Positions 19,652-27,788 are shown, counted from the first letter of the stretch. The stretch: 64,000 nucleotides of DNA from JTS-RE37 sp041744575 (GCA_041744575.1 JBGTKP010000046.1:1-64000), one strand, 5' to 3'. A program made the numbers and translations. The notes: generated by a model not told the origin, from the sequence alone.

Positions 19652-21244
19652 TTGCGTATATTAGATCAATATATATTAAAGCGGTTTCTTTTTAATTTTT
19701 TAAGCTCGTTTGTGATTTTGATGTTCATCTTCATTTTCCAGACGATATGGCTTTTTATTGATGATCTTGCCGGAAGGGGATTGGATGTCGTCATCATCGG
19801 GAAATTCCTCTTTTACCTGATGCCGAACCTGACGGAGAAAGTGTTGCCCCTCACCGTCTTACTTTCGTCCATCCTCACCTTCGGAACTTTTGCCGAGACT
19901 TACGAATTTGCCGCAATGAAGGCTTCCGGGATTTCCCTTCAGCGTTCCATGCTCAGTGTTATTTTCTTTGTAGTGATCCTTGGCGGGGTCACCTTTTATT
20001 TTGCCAACAGTGTTATCCCGGCCTCTGAACAGAAGATTTACAACCTGCGCAGGAATATTGCCACGGTGAAGCCAGCGGCAGTCATTGAGGAAGGCGTGTT
20101 CAGTGATTTTGAGGGTCTGAACATCAAGGTGGATAATAAGTACGGGGACAATGATCGGTTCCTTGACAATGTCATCATTCATAAAAGATCCAATCTTCAG
20201 AAAAACAATACGGTGATCAAGGCGCAAACCGGAGAACTTAAAAGCAGTGAAGGGTCTGACATTATCCAGCTGGTCCTGAAGGACGGTCACTACTATGAAG
20301 ACCTGGTCCCCAAGCCCAGTGACGATAAACGGAATTTTCCATACGCCCGGTCAAGTTTCGAAACGTATACCATCAATATGGTGGTGCCGGATAACAACCA
20401 GGACCTGGAAGAAGAAGGCGATATCCGGACAGATAAGATGAAAAATATCTGGCGTCTGAAAGCCGATATTGATTCCCTTAAAACAAGCAATATTAATGCA
20501 GTGACCGCCTTTTCAAAAAATATATCGAAGCGCATGGGGGCTTTTATCCCGATTGCTTTAACGGATACCACCGAAGTTGCTCCGGCCAGATCGGCACAGG
20601 ATACTTTGCCTGTCACCCAGACAATTACGTCAACCACTGTCGTCATGTCTCCGGATGTCAGGAAGAATGCACAGCTCGAAGATTCCCTGGCATTGGCGAA
20701 GACATCCCAGGTATCCGGGTCTATTAAGGAGGGGGATTCAATTCCGCAGGTCGATAATGTCGCCGACCTTTATAAGGAGTGGCAGCGGATACAGATGATA
20801 TCCTCCGCGAAAAACAATGTATCAAACATTTTAAGTTCGGTGATTGGTAAAAAGCAGGAATTGCAGAACCGATTTAAGATCTACAATATGCATATTCTCT
20901 CGCTTCACAATAAATACGCTTTGGCTTTTTCCTGCGTCATCCTGTTTTTTGTCGGTGCCCCTTTAGGTGCCATTATACGTAAGGGAGGTCTGGGGCTGCC
21001 GATGGTGATTGCCATTGTCCTTTTCCTGACATACTACTTTTTTGGCGTCTTTGCCGGCAATTACGCTAAGGAAGGAAATATACACCCCATCTTAGGGGCA
21101 TGGCTTTCCACGTTAATAATGTTACCTTTGGGTATATTTTTAACCCGGCGGGCGACTGCAGATAAGGGTCTCATGACCTTTGGACACATTGTTGATTTCG
21201 TGAAAAGCCGGTTCGGTAAGAAAAGTAAATCCAGGGGCACATGA
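19652..21244 (+). CDS. lptF: LptF/LptG family permease for lipopolysaccharide export
   Basis: 530 residues with the MRILDQYILKRFL N-terminus and the SFVILMFIFIFQTIWL helix of the YjgP/YjgQ family. Three helices precede a large periplasmic beta-jellyroll (about residues 130-400, with an acidic low-complexity insert), followed by three C-terminal helices. LptF and LptG pair with the ATPase LptB to pull LPS out of the inner membrane. The start is TTG at 19652, supported by a TAAGG just upstream and the characteristic N-terminus. It overlaps ribB by 4 bp. The partner LptG gene is not in the window. Confidence 0.9.
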   Translation: MRILDQYILKRFLFNFLSSFVILMFIFIFQTIWLFIDDLAGRGLDVVIIGKFLFYLMPNLTEKVLPLTVLLSSILTFGTFAETYEFAAMKASGISLQRSMLSVIFFVVILGGVTFYFANSVIPASEQKIYNLRRNIATVKPAAVIEEGVFSDFEGLNIKVDNKYGDNDRFLDNVIIHKRSNLQKNNTVIKAQTGELKSSEGSDIIQLVLKDGHYYEDLVPKPSDDKRNFPYARSSFETYTINMVVPDNNQDLEEEGDIRTDKMKNIWRLKADIDSLKTSNINAVTAFSKNISKRMGAFIPIALTDTTEVAPARSAQDTLPVTQTITSTTVVMSPDVRKNAQLEDSLALAKTSQVSGSIKEGDSIPQVDNVADLYKEWQRIQMISSAKNNVSNILSSVIGKKQELQNRFKIYNMHILSLHNKYALAFSCVILFFVGAPLGAIIRKGGLGLPMVIAIVLFLTYYFFGVFAGNYAKEGNIHPILGAWLSTLIMLPLGIFLTRRATADKGLMTFGHIVDFVKSRFGKKSKSRGT

Positions 21245-22383
21245 TTTCCGGCATGGAGGCAAAAATTAAACTGAATACCATTGAAGAGGCCATTGCGGAC
21301 ATTCGTAACGGGAAGGTGGTGATTGTCGTGGATGATGAAAATCGCGAAAATGAGGGCGATTTTATTGCTGCCGCCGAGATGGTTACCCCAGAAATGATCA
21401 ATTTCATGGCTTTGCACGGGCGTGGTCTTATATGCGCTCCGGTGACGGAGGAACGCTGTCAGGAACTTGAACTAACCATGATGGTCGAAAACAATACCGT
21501 ACTGCATCATACCCAATTCACTGTATCTGTAGACCTGCTGGGTCATGGCTGCACCACTGGGATTTCTGTCCATGACAGGGCCAAAACGATCCGGGCGCTG
21601 GTTTCACCTGACACAAAACCATATGATCTGGGCCGGCCTGGTCATATTTTCCCGCTGCGGGCCAGGAACGGCGGCGTACTTCGAAGAACAGGTCATACGG
21701 AGGCAGCGGTAGATTTTGCCAGGCTTGCCGGATATACCCCTGTGGGCATTCTCGTGGAAATTCTCAATGAAGACGGGACCATGGCCCGCCTACCGCACCT
21801 GGTTGATGTAGCGCGGAAATTCGATCTGAAACTGGTGTCAATTGAAGATCTTGTAGCCTACCGGATGCGGCACGACAGCCTGATCGTTAAAAAGGAGACT
21901 TTTGACCTGCAGACGCGTTTTGGCCAGTTCACACTGCATGCCTATCAGCAAACCACCAATGACCAGATCCACCTCGCACTGACCAAAGGGAAATGGAAAC
22001 TGGATGATGTGGTGCTGACCCGTATCAATTCGACTCTTGTAAACAATGACATTCTGGGCACACTTACGAATAATGCCGATAAAAAACTGGATGACATGTT
22101 CCGCCTGTTGAATAAGGAAGGTTCCGGGGCCATTGTTTTTATCAATCAGCAGAATGAATCCTTCAACCTCCTGAAGCGTATCAACGGCCTGCGTATCAAT
22201 CAGCAAAAGGGTATTATGAAAGCCCCTGCCACGGAAATGGATTCAAAAGATTTTGGCATCGGCGCTCAAATCCTGCACGATCTGCAGATTAGTAAGATGC
22301 GACTGATGACCAATTCCCCGCAGGCCAAACGTGTAGGTATTGTAGGGTATGGACTTGAAATTGTGGCATATGTATCCTATTAG
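21241..22383 (+). CDS. ribB: 3,4-dihydroxy-2-butanone-4-phosphate synthase with a degenerate GTP cyclohydrolase II-like domain
   Basis: 380 residues. Residues 10-210 are a complete DHBP synthase: DDENRENEGD holds the acidic metal-binding loop, and HGCTTGISVHDRAKTI and RTGHTEAAVD are both present. It converts ribulose 5-phosphate to the four-carbon precursor of riboflavin. The C-terminal ~170 residues look like GTP cyclohydrolase II, but the zinc/catalytic region that normally reads HSECLTGD...C-D-C is replaced by RINSTLVNNDILG (around residues 260-275) and the domain contains no cysteine. Cyclohydrolase activity is therefore unlikely. ATG at 21241 overlaps lptF; an internal ATG at 21253 is possible. 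Confidence 0.9.
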   Translation: MISGMEAKIKLNTIEEAIADIRNGKVVIVVDDENRENEGDFIAAAEMVTPEMINFMALHGRGLICAPVTEERCQELELTMMVENNTVLHHTQFTVSVDLLGHGCTTGISVHDRAKTIRALVSPDTKPYDLGRPGHIFPLRARNGGVLRRTGHTEAAVDFARLAGYTPVGILVEILNEDGTMARLPHLVDVARKFDLKLVSIEDLVAYRMRHDSLIVKKETFDLQTRFGQFTLHAYQQTTNDQIHLALTKGKWKLDDVVLTRINSTLVNNDILGTLTNNADKKLDDMFRLLNKEGSGAIVFINQQNESFNLLKRINGLRINQQKGIMKAPATEMDSKDFGIGAQILHDLQISKMRLMTNSPQAKRVGIVGYGLEIVAYVSY

Positions 22384-22442
22384 CAGTGCTTCATCATCGC
22401 TATAAAAGTCGTCCTTGATTTTAGAATGAGGTGTTTGTGTGA

Positions 22443-23636
22443 TTAGGAGAAATTCTGAAGGCATTTTAGCATAGTTTCAGCCCTCCTGTCCAATTCCTCC
22501 TTTTTCCAGCTTAGTTTGATGAGGCATGAAATGTTCCGCCCTACCCAATGATCAGAAGCTGAAAAATCGGCAGTGGCGTAATCGGGCAACCCCTGCGACA
22601 GGTCAGAAACTACTTTTCCCAGAGACTTCAGCTGTTTCAGATGATCCCATTTTTTGTGATAATGCCAGTTATTGTCATACCAGTAAAAACATCCATCGAT
22701 GCCCGCCTTCATCAAAGCGGAATGGGCAGCTTTCGCAGCAGTCTGGGAGGGCATATAAAAACTGAGAAAGGAGTAATTCTCCACCCCGGTATCGGGAACC
22801 CTTCTGAAGGTAAGGCCGGGAACTTGTTCCAGGGCGCGCTTTAAGAGGGTATAGTGATTTCGCTGTATTTCAAGGAACTCATCGAGCCTTCCCAGCTGGG
22901 CGAGGCCGACGGCCGCATTCAGTTCGGAGATCCGGAAGTTGTAACCCAGGACAGGGTGTCCTTCGGCGCCCCTGTCGGACCCGACATGGTCATGGCCATG
23001 ATCCGAATAACGGGCCGCGTTGTGGTAATACGTTTCGTTATTCGTAATCAGTGCCCCCCCTTCCCCGCAGGTAATGGTCTTAACATAGTCAAAAGAAAAA
23101 CATCCGACATCTCCGTAGGACCCTAGAGGCTTCCCGCCATAACTCCCGCCAATGGCCTGACAGGCATCTTCCAGTAATAGGAGATCATAGCGGTTGCATA
23201 GTTCCTTCAGCGGACTCATATCGGCCATAGAGCCGCACATATGAACCGGCATGACGACTTTGGTTTTTTCGGTGATTGCATTGGATACTGCCTGAGGATC
23301 CAGGGTAAGGGTATCGTCTACATTGACCAATACAGGTACGGCGCCTAGGGCCATGACCGCTTCAAAGCTGGCTACAAAGGTGAAGACGGGCAGGATCACT
23401 TCATCCCCTGCTCCCACCCCGGCACTGGCCAGAGCCACTGTGAGGGCCGCCGTTCCGCTGCTGACCAGATGTGCGTGATTAACCTGCATTCTCCTTTCCA
23501 GCGCATTTTCCATTTCCTTCGCCTTCCACCTACCCTGCCGCATCCCGTCAAAGCCGTAACGCATAAGTACTCCTGTTTCCATTACCTGAGCAACTTCGGC
23601 ACGTTCCTTCACTCCAAATACTTCAAATCCCGGCAT
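22443..23636 (-). CDS. DegT/DnrJ/EryC1/StrS family PLP aminotransferase
   Basis: 397 residues. The PLP-binding lysine is in SFDYVKTITCGEGGALITN (about residue 191); upstream LLLEDACQAIGGSYGG carries the aspartate that contacts the cofactor nitrogen. This family transaminates keto-sugars for surface glycans or antibiotics, or makes aminated cyclitols. The gene is isolated: its neighbours are ribB (convergent) and a nitroreductase, not a sugar-nucleotide cluster, so substrate and pathway cannot be inferred. The ATG at 23636 gives MPGFEVFGVKERAEVAQVME, a normal start for the family. Confidence 0.9.
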   Translation of the reverse strand: MPGFEVFGVKERAEVAQVMETGVLMRYGFDGMRQGRWKAKEMENALERRMQVNHAHLVSSGTAALTVALASAGVGAGDEVILPVFTFVASFEAVMALGAVPVLVNVDDTLTLDPQAVSNAITEKTKVVMPVHMCGSMADMSPLKELCNRYDLLLLEDACQAIGGSYGGKPLGSYGDVGCFSFDYVKTITCGEGGALITNNETYYHNAARYSDHGHDHVGSDRGAEGHPVLGYNFRISELNAAVGLAQLGRLDEFLEIQRNHYTLLKRALEQVPGLTFRRVPDTGVENYSFLSFYMPSQTAAKAAHSALMKAGIDGCFYWYDNNWHYHKKWDHLKQLKSLGKVVSDLSQGLPDYATADFSASDHWVGRNISCLIKLSWKKEELDRRAETMLKCLQNFS

Positions 23637-23667
23637 TTCTTACAGATTAATAATTCGATTTTTACAC

Positions 23668-24303
23668 TCAGCGGATATCGATCACACTGTCTTTCAGTTC
23701 CCTGCGAACCTTACGGAATCCGGAGAACATGTCATCCTCAGCCCGGTAGCCGACAGGCAGCACAAGGACGGCGGTGAGGCCCTTTTCATCCAAATGCAGG
23801 AGCTGGTCGTAGCCCGCGCCTTCAAAACCTTCCATCGGGCAGGAGTCGATGCTTTCAACGGCGCAGATTGTTAGGAGATTTCCCATGGCCAGGTAGGCCT
23901 GTTTTGTGGCCCAGGCCCTGATCTCCAGGGAGTCCATTTGAATAAAATCCTGTTCCAGCGCTACTTTATATGGATTCAGGATGCGGTCACTGGTACCCCT
24001 GACCTCTTTGACACGGTCAAAATAATCTGCGATAAAATCCCGGTCGATTTGTGTTTCCACGCAAAGCACCAGAAGATGGGACGCCTGTGCGACCTGCTGT
24101 TGATGATAAGAATAAGGTACCAGCTGGGTTTGCAAATCTTTATTGCGCACAACCACCAATTTGATAGGCTGCAGGCCATAGGACGTTGCCGTAAGGTTAA
24201 AGGCATGCTTGAGTTTCAGAAGCTGATCTTCAGGGACCACTTTGTCAGGGTCAAATTTTTTGACGGCATATCGCCATTCCATTTGTTTTATAATATCGTC
24301 CAT
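23668..24303 (-). CDS. NAD(P)H-dependent nitroreductase family oxidoreductase
   Basis: 211 residues with the N-terminal WRYAVKKFDPDK motif of NfsB-like FMN enzymes, the SYGLQPIKLVVV segment, and a C-terminal LPVGYRAEDD (NfsB: L-P-x-G-x-R). It reduces nitroaromatics, quinones or flavins with NAD(P)H. It is one gene of a minus-strand pair: the TSUP gene upstream ends 6 bp before its start, so they are likely cotranscribed. The physiological substrate is unknown. Confidence 0.92.
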   Translation of the reverse strand: MDDIIKQMEWRYAVKKFDPDKVVPEDQLLKLKHAFNLTATSYGLQPIKLVVVRNKDLQTQLVPYSYHQQQVAQASHLLVLCVETQIDRDFIADYFDRVKEVRGTSDRILNPYKVALEQDFIQMDSLEIRAWATKQAYLAMGNLLTICAVESIDSCPMEGFEGAGYDQLLHLDEKGLTAVLVLPVGYRAEDDMFSGFRKVRRELKDSVIDIR

Positions 24304-24309
24304 AAGCTA

Positions 24310-25065
24310 TTACTTTAAGAACCATAGTCGCACGGCCATGATGACAACCATACTGACCATAAAGGCCCGAATAAACCTTTCCCCTTTCACCACTGAATAG
24401 CGGCTTGCCACCCATGCCCCGGAGCCATTGCCTATCGCCAGGACAAGCCCGACCTCCCAGATCACTTTGTCATTAATGATAAAGACCACCAGGGCTGATA
24501 GGGTGTAGAGCAACACTACGGTAACTTTGGTGGCATTTACACGGACCAGGTTCATCCGGTTGACATAGTGCAGAAAGAACATGATGATAAATCCGATACC
24601 TGCATTGATAAATCCGCCATAGATGCCCACAAAGAAAAAGGCTATGATGGCGATCCAGAGGTATTTACCGGTGAGCCGTTCTTCCAGTTCCTTCATCCGG
24701 ATGCCGGGTTTAAAGATAATGATTAACACCACGACCACCATGACGAGCGCCAGGATCTTGTTAAAGGTAGGTCCTTTGATATCCACTGCGATGTAGGCTC
24801 CTAAAACAGATCCCAGACATGCAGAAATGCCTAGATAGGTATTGAAGGGGAAGGTGGACACCCCTTTGCTTTTAAATCCGGTAGTGGCCAGGACGGTCTG
24901 GATAACGATGGCCACCCGGTTGGTTCCGTTGGCAATTACAGGGGGCAGTCCGAGGAAGATGAGTACGGGAAGGGACAGCAGGGAGCCTCCCCCGGCCACG
25001 GTATTTATAAACCCCACTGTGAATCCGGTGATGACCAGCAAGGGGTAATAGTACCATTCATCCAT
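24310..25065 (-). CDS. TSUP/TauE-SafE family membrane transporter
   Basis: 251 residues, nearly all hydrophobic, with about eight helices in two related halves. Each half starts with a glycine-rich motif: GFTVGFINTVAGGGSLLSLP at the N-terminus and FVGIYGGFINAGIGF in the middle, the TauE/SafE signature. Members move sulfite, sulfoacetate, thiosulfate or other organosulfur anions; the substrate here is not known. ATG at 25065. The gene is followed 6 bp later by the nitroreductase and starts about 130 bp from tRNA-Ser, reading away from it. Confidence 0.9.
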   Translation of the reverse strand: MDEWYYYPLLVITGFTVGFINTVAGGGSLLSLPVLIFLGLPPVIANGTNRVAIVIQTVLATTGFKSKGVSTFPFNTYLGISACLGSVLGAYIAVDIKGPTFNKILALVMVVVVLIIIFKPGIRMKELEERLTGKYLWIAIIAFFFVGIYGGFINAGIGFIIMFFLHYVNRMNLVRVNATKVTVVLLYTLSALVVFIINDKVIWEVGLVLAIGNGSGAWVASRYSVVKGERFIRAFMVSMVVIMAVRLWFLK

Positions 25066-25130
25066 GGGGCAAAAGTAGTGTGCTACGAATAAATAAATCC
25101 CATTGCGATCAATAAATAAAGGTCTGGTTC

Positions 25131-25160
25131 TTTATGAATGCAAAAAGCTTCCTATATTTG
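25131..25160 (+). promoter_or_regulatory. Promoter of tRNA-Ser
   Basis: TATATTTG at 25153-25160 is an exact match to the Bacteroidota -7 box TAnnTTTG. A TTTA at 25131-25134 lies 18 bp upstream, about where the -33 TTTG is expected. The mature tRNA begins 36 bp after the -7 box, leaving a short 5' leader. Confidence 0.6.
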
Positions 25161-25196
25161 CAAACTGTAAGGAAGGGCGTAGGCTTTTCTTTATTC

Positions 25197-25281
25197 GGAG
25201 AAATGGCAGAGTGGTCGAATGCGGCAGTCTTGAAAACTGTTGAGGGTCACACCTCCGGGGGTTCGAATCCCTCTTTCTCCG
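25197..25281 (+). tRNA. tRNA-Ser, anticodon UGA
   Basis: An 85-nt cloverleaf: acceptor arms GGAGAAA (25197-25203) and TTTCTCC (25274-25280) pair perfectly, with discriminator G at 25281. The anticodon loop CTTGAAA contains TGA between GCAGT and ACTGT arms, a long variable arm typical of class II tRNA-Ser follows, then the T loop TTCGAAT. CCA is not encoded. The 3' 13 bases form half of the direct repeat bounding the integrative element, so the tRNA served as attachment site and was restored on integration. Confidence 0.97.
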
Positions 25282-25282
25282 C
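25269..25282 (+). repeat. Left attachment site (attL core) in tRNA-Ser
   Basis: CCCTCTTTCTCCGC spans the 3' strand of the T stem and acceptor of tRNA-Ser. The identical 14-mer recurs at 32319-32332. An integrase reading away from the tRNA begins 250 bp downstream. This is the standard arrangement of tRNA-targeted integrative elements. Confidence 0.9.
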
Positions 25283-25304
25283 TGATCAGTGATCAAACAA
25301 CACC

Positions 25305-25339
25305 AAAAATCCTGTAAATGTATGATTTACAGGATTTTT
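25305..25339 (+). terminator. Intrinsic terminator after tRNA-Ser, carried by the element
   Basis: A perfect 15-bp stem (25305-25319 with 25325-25339) closes a GTATG loop. The right arm ends in five T, so it works as a terminator for the tRNA transcript, and the left arm begins with five A, so it may also act in reverse. It lies just inside the left end, 24 bp after the tRNA, so the element supplies a new terminator for the gene it interrupts. Confidence 0.85.
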
Positions 25340-25395
25340 CATTTTTACTGATTTCAAATACCATCAATCATAACCATAAAAAAAGTGTCTGATTC

Positions 25396-25531
25396 GGGGT
25401 CAGTTGCTTTTTCCATAACAACTGACCCCTACCTCTCATTAGAATATTGTTTTTCAGATACTTACCGGGATCACATATTAATAATTTTTACTTACTTTGG
25501 GGAGAAATCTCAGTTAATTAGGGGTCAGTTG
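25396..25531. promoter_or_regulatory. Three copies of an 11-bp motif before the integrase
   Basis: GGGGTCAGTTG occurs at 25396-25406 (+), inverted at 25419-25429, and again at 25521-25531 (+), the last ending one base before the integrase ATG at 25533. The first two form a perfect inverted pair with a 12-nt spacer; copies two and three share 14 bases (TAGGGGTCAGTTGT). They could be operator sites for autoregulation, arm-type integrase sites, or leader-RNA structure hiding the ribosome site. Which of these applies cannot be decided from sequence. Confidence 0.75.
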
Positions 25532-25532
25532 T

Positions 25533-26768
25533 ATGGTGTCGTTATTATTCTATCTTAAAAAGGCCAAGGCGGATAGCTTCGGACTGGCCATGATTTACGT
25601 CCGGATCACCATAGATGGCGGGCGTTCCGAGTTCAGCACAGGCCGTAAAGTCCATCCGAATAAATGGAATTCTGAGAGCAATTTCGTTCAGGGATTCTCT
25701 GAAGATGCACGCCAATTGAATGTGTATTTGACCAAGATCCGCACGGAACTCTTCAAATTAGCGGATAAACTTAAGGATGAGGATATGCCCTTAACTGCGG
25801 AGCTTATTAGAGACACGTATTTGGGAAAGAATCAGAAATACAAAATGCTTTTGGAGATCTTTAAAGAACACAATGAGCAGGTGGATAGTTTAATCGGGAA
25901 GGATTTTGCACCTGGCACGGCAGAACGATATCGAACTGCCCGAAAACATTTGAAGGATTATATTCAAAAGGAATATAAGAGGAATGATGTTCCGGTTAAA
26001 CAGGTGGACCATGCTTTTATTACGGGATTTGAATATTATCTGAAGGTAAAGCGAAATTGTAGTCACAATACCGCCATTAAGTATGTTGTCAATTTTAAAA
26101 AGATTATCCGTATCGCCTATGCCAATGGCTGGATTGTCAAGGATCCTTTCGTTCATTGGAAGGTGCGCTTAAAAAATGTGGAGCGTGAATGCCTGACCCA
26201 GGAAGAACTGCAACAATTGATGGTTACCTCATTCCACGCAGAGCGTTTGGAGCAGGTGCGGGATGTCTTTGTTTTTTGCTGTTTTACAGGACTGGCTTAT
26301 GCGGACGTTAAAAAACTAACCCATGATGATTTTGTAACGGGCATCGATGGAGAACTCTGGATCAATACCAAAAGGACCAAAACCAAGACCAAAAGTAATA
26401 TTCCGGTACTCCCTACCCCTATGATGCTTTTGCAAAAATACGAGGGCAGCCCCCAGCTGACCCATGACAAGGTGCTTCCAGTCCTAACAAACCAAAAGAT
26501 GAATGCCTATTTAAAGGAAATAGCGGACCTAAGCGGGGTTAAAAAGCACTTGACCACCCATTTGGCACGGCATACATTTGCAACCACCGTAACGCTATCC
26601 AATGGGGTATCCATTGAATCGGTTAGCAAAATGCTTGGTCATAAAAACCTTAGAACCACACAGCATTATGCCAAGATCTTAAACCGAAAGGTCAGTGAAG
26701 ATATGCAACTCCTTCGAAGGAAACTTCAAAATAAGGACAAACTCGAAACTATCCGAAAAGGTAAATAA
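25533..26768 (+). CDS. Tyrosine recombinase / site-specific integrase
   Basis: 411 residues in the layout of Bacteroidota integrases: an N-terminal arm-binding domain (MVSLLFYLKKAKADSFGLAM...), a SAM-like core-binding domain (about 105-205) and a catalytic domain. Visible catalytic residues are H343 and R346 (HLARHTF), H370 (MLGHKNL) and nucleophile Y379 (TQHYAKI). The position of the first catalytic arginine, normally TGLRxxD, reads TGLAYADV (252-259), as in many Bacteroidota elements related to CTnDOT. It catalyses integration and excision at the tRNA-Ser attachment sites. ATG at 25533 follows a repeated 11-bp motif. An excisionase is not recognised. Confidence 0.95.
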   Translation: MVSLLFYLKKAKADSFGLAMIYVRITIDGGRSEFSTGRKVHPNKWNSESNFVQGFSEDARQLNVYLTKIRTELFKLADKLKDEDMPLTAELIRDTYLGKNQKYKMLLEIFKEHNEQVDSLIGKDFAPGTAERYRTARKHLKDYIQKEYKRNDVPVKQVDHAFITGFEYYLKVKRNCSHNTAIKYVVNFKKIIRIAYANGWIVKDPFVHWKVRLKNVERECLTQEELQQLMVTSFHAERLEQVRDVFVFCCFTGLAYADVKKLTHDDFVTGIDGELWINTKRTKTKTKSNIPVLPTPMMLLQKYEGSPQLTHDKVLPVLTNQKMNAYLKEIADLSGVKKHLTTHLARHTFATTVTLSNGVSIESVSKMLGHKNLRTTQHYAKILNRKVSEDMQLLRRKLQNKDKLETIRKGK

Positions 26769-26929
26769 TAGATACTATTCAGTCCCAAATTCTTACCCTT
26801 AAACTTTGCGCATGGTCCCTGATTCGATTTTATAGCGTTCGGGTTGATAAGCGTTTAGTAAAATCGAATTAGGGCGCAACCTACGTATGATATGGATTTT
26901 TGATATTGGGTTGCAACGTGTGATAAATT

Positions 26930-26989
26930 ATGAGCAAGATAAATGATAAGCAAGATAAATGATAAGCAAGGTGAATGATAAGCAAGAGG
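26930..26989 (+). repeat. Iteron-like array of four ~16-bp repeats
   Basis: Unit ATGATAAGCAAGATAA at 26943-26958 is repeated as ATGATAAGCAAGGTGA (26959-26974) and, truncated, as ATGATAAGCAAGAGG (26975-26989); a shorter first copy, ATGAGCAAGATAA, is at 26930-26942. Direct head-to-tail spacing of 16 bp resembles iterons or recombinase accessory sites. Confidence 0.8.
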
Positions 26990-27045
26990 GTAACACGGCT
27001 GCGCCATGTTACGATGTTATAATGTTCTGTATCAGAACATTATAA
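26990..27045. repeat. Two consecutive inverted repeats
   Basis: GTAACACGG and CCATGTTAC (26990-27012, one mismatch, 5-nt loop) are followed at 27017-27045 by a perfect 13-bp inverted repeat, TTATAATGTTCTG with its complement around a TAT spacer. The second is a near-perfect dyad suited to a dimeric repressor; it lacks a T-run and is not an obvious terminator. Confidence 0.8.
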
Positions 27046-27385
27046 GTCCCATCAAATATCAGTTTAGAGTAAATAGCTCCGGAAGCCCCGATTTTAGGCA
27101 AAAATTTAGAGTAAAGGAGCAGAATTTCACTTTAATTGCCTCGCAAATAGATTAGTTCGATAAGTTTTGGGGCTTGCAGCGCGAAATAACATTTCGCTCG
27201 CTTTTACTTTATGTTTTTTAACAATTCCTAAATGCAAAATTATTTTTATCTTAGAATGGTCTTAGGATAACTTCCCTCTAATCTTAACTAGAACTAAATA
27301 ATAAGTATGTAACTGGATTGATTTTAAGAACATAACAATCATCCAGGATAATATTAACATTTTAGGAATTTAATACCAAAAACTT

Positions 27386-27784
27386 ATGTTCAACTTCCTA
27401 AAGAAAGGTAAAGAATTTAATAATCTAGGCAAATCGTTTAATGGAATGAATGTTATGATTCAAGATATTCTTCCTCAAATTGAACGAAATCCCAGTCGAG
27501 AGGAATATCGAGAAACTATTCTTGTTCTAGCCTATATCGCAAGTAAAGGTGTTAATGACCGACTTGAAGAAAACGACATTTCCATGACTGCAAAAATAAT
27601 GGTGCCAACAATTAAAAGAGGTTTTATCACTGTAGCATACGCATATGAACAAACGGTTGGGAGATTAATGAAATTAGCAAATTTACTTGACATGGATGAA
27701 GTGGTTAATGAGGTTATCGAAAAAGGACAAGCTTTTTTTGAATTGGAAAAAAATTTGCCAAAAGAAATAACTAACAATATCTGA
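27386..27784 (+). CDS. Hypothetical protein, element cargo
   Basis: 132 residues starting MFNFLKKGKEFNNLGKSFNG. No family is recognised. There is no signal peptide or membrane helix; the sequence looks mostly alpha-helical, with a mid section VNDRLEENDISMTAKIMVPTIKRGF and an acidic C-terminus. The stop lies 4 bp before the start of the next gene, so the two are cotranscribed and probably work together. Codon use is A/T-rich like the rest of the cargo. It could be a regulator, an immunity-type protein or a component of a small defence system; nothing in the sequence decides this. Confidence 0.75.
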   Translation: MFNFLKKGKEFNNLGKSFNGMNVMIQDILPQIERNPSREEYRETILVLAYIASKGVNDRLEENDISMTAKIMVPTIKRGFITVAYAYEQTVGRLMKLANLLDMDEVVNEVIEKGQAFFELEKNLPKEITNNI

Positions 27785-27788
27785 AATT

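Larger units (their letters stand above)
26769..27385. other. 617-bp gene-free control-like region of the element
   Basis: No open reading frame of note on either strand. It holds a short tandem repeat array (26930-26989), two inverted repeats (26990-27045), another hairpin GCGAAAT-AAC-ATTTCGC (27181-27197) and an A/T-rich run before the next gene. Such a density of short repeats fits binding sites for an integrase, excisionase, replication initiator or repressor. No promoter matching TAnnTTTG with a -33 box was convincing. Confidence 0.6.

Noticed and set aside
27192..27203. 12-mer TTTCGCTCGCTT recurring at 31411-31422 within the element
   Set aside because: The second copy is inside the antitoxin coding sequence and neither copy lies at a boundary; chance not excluded.
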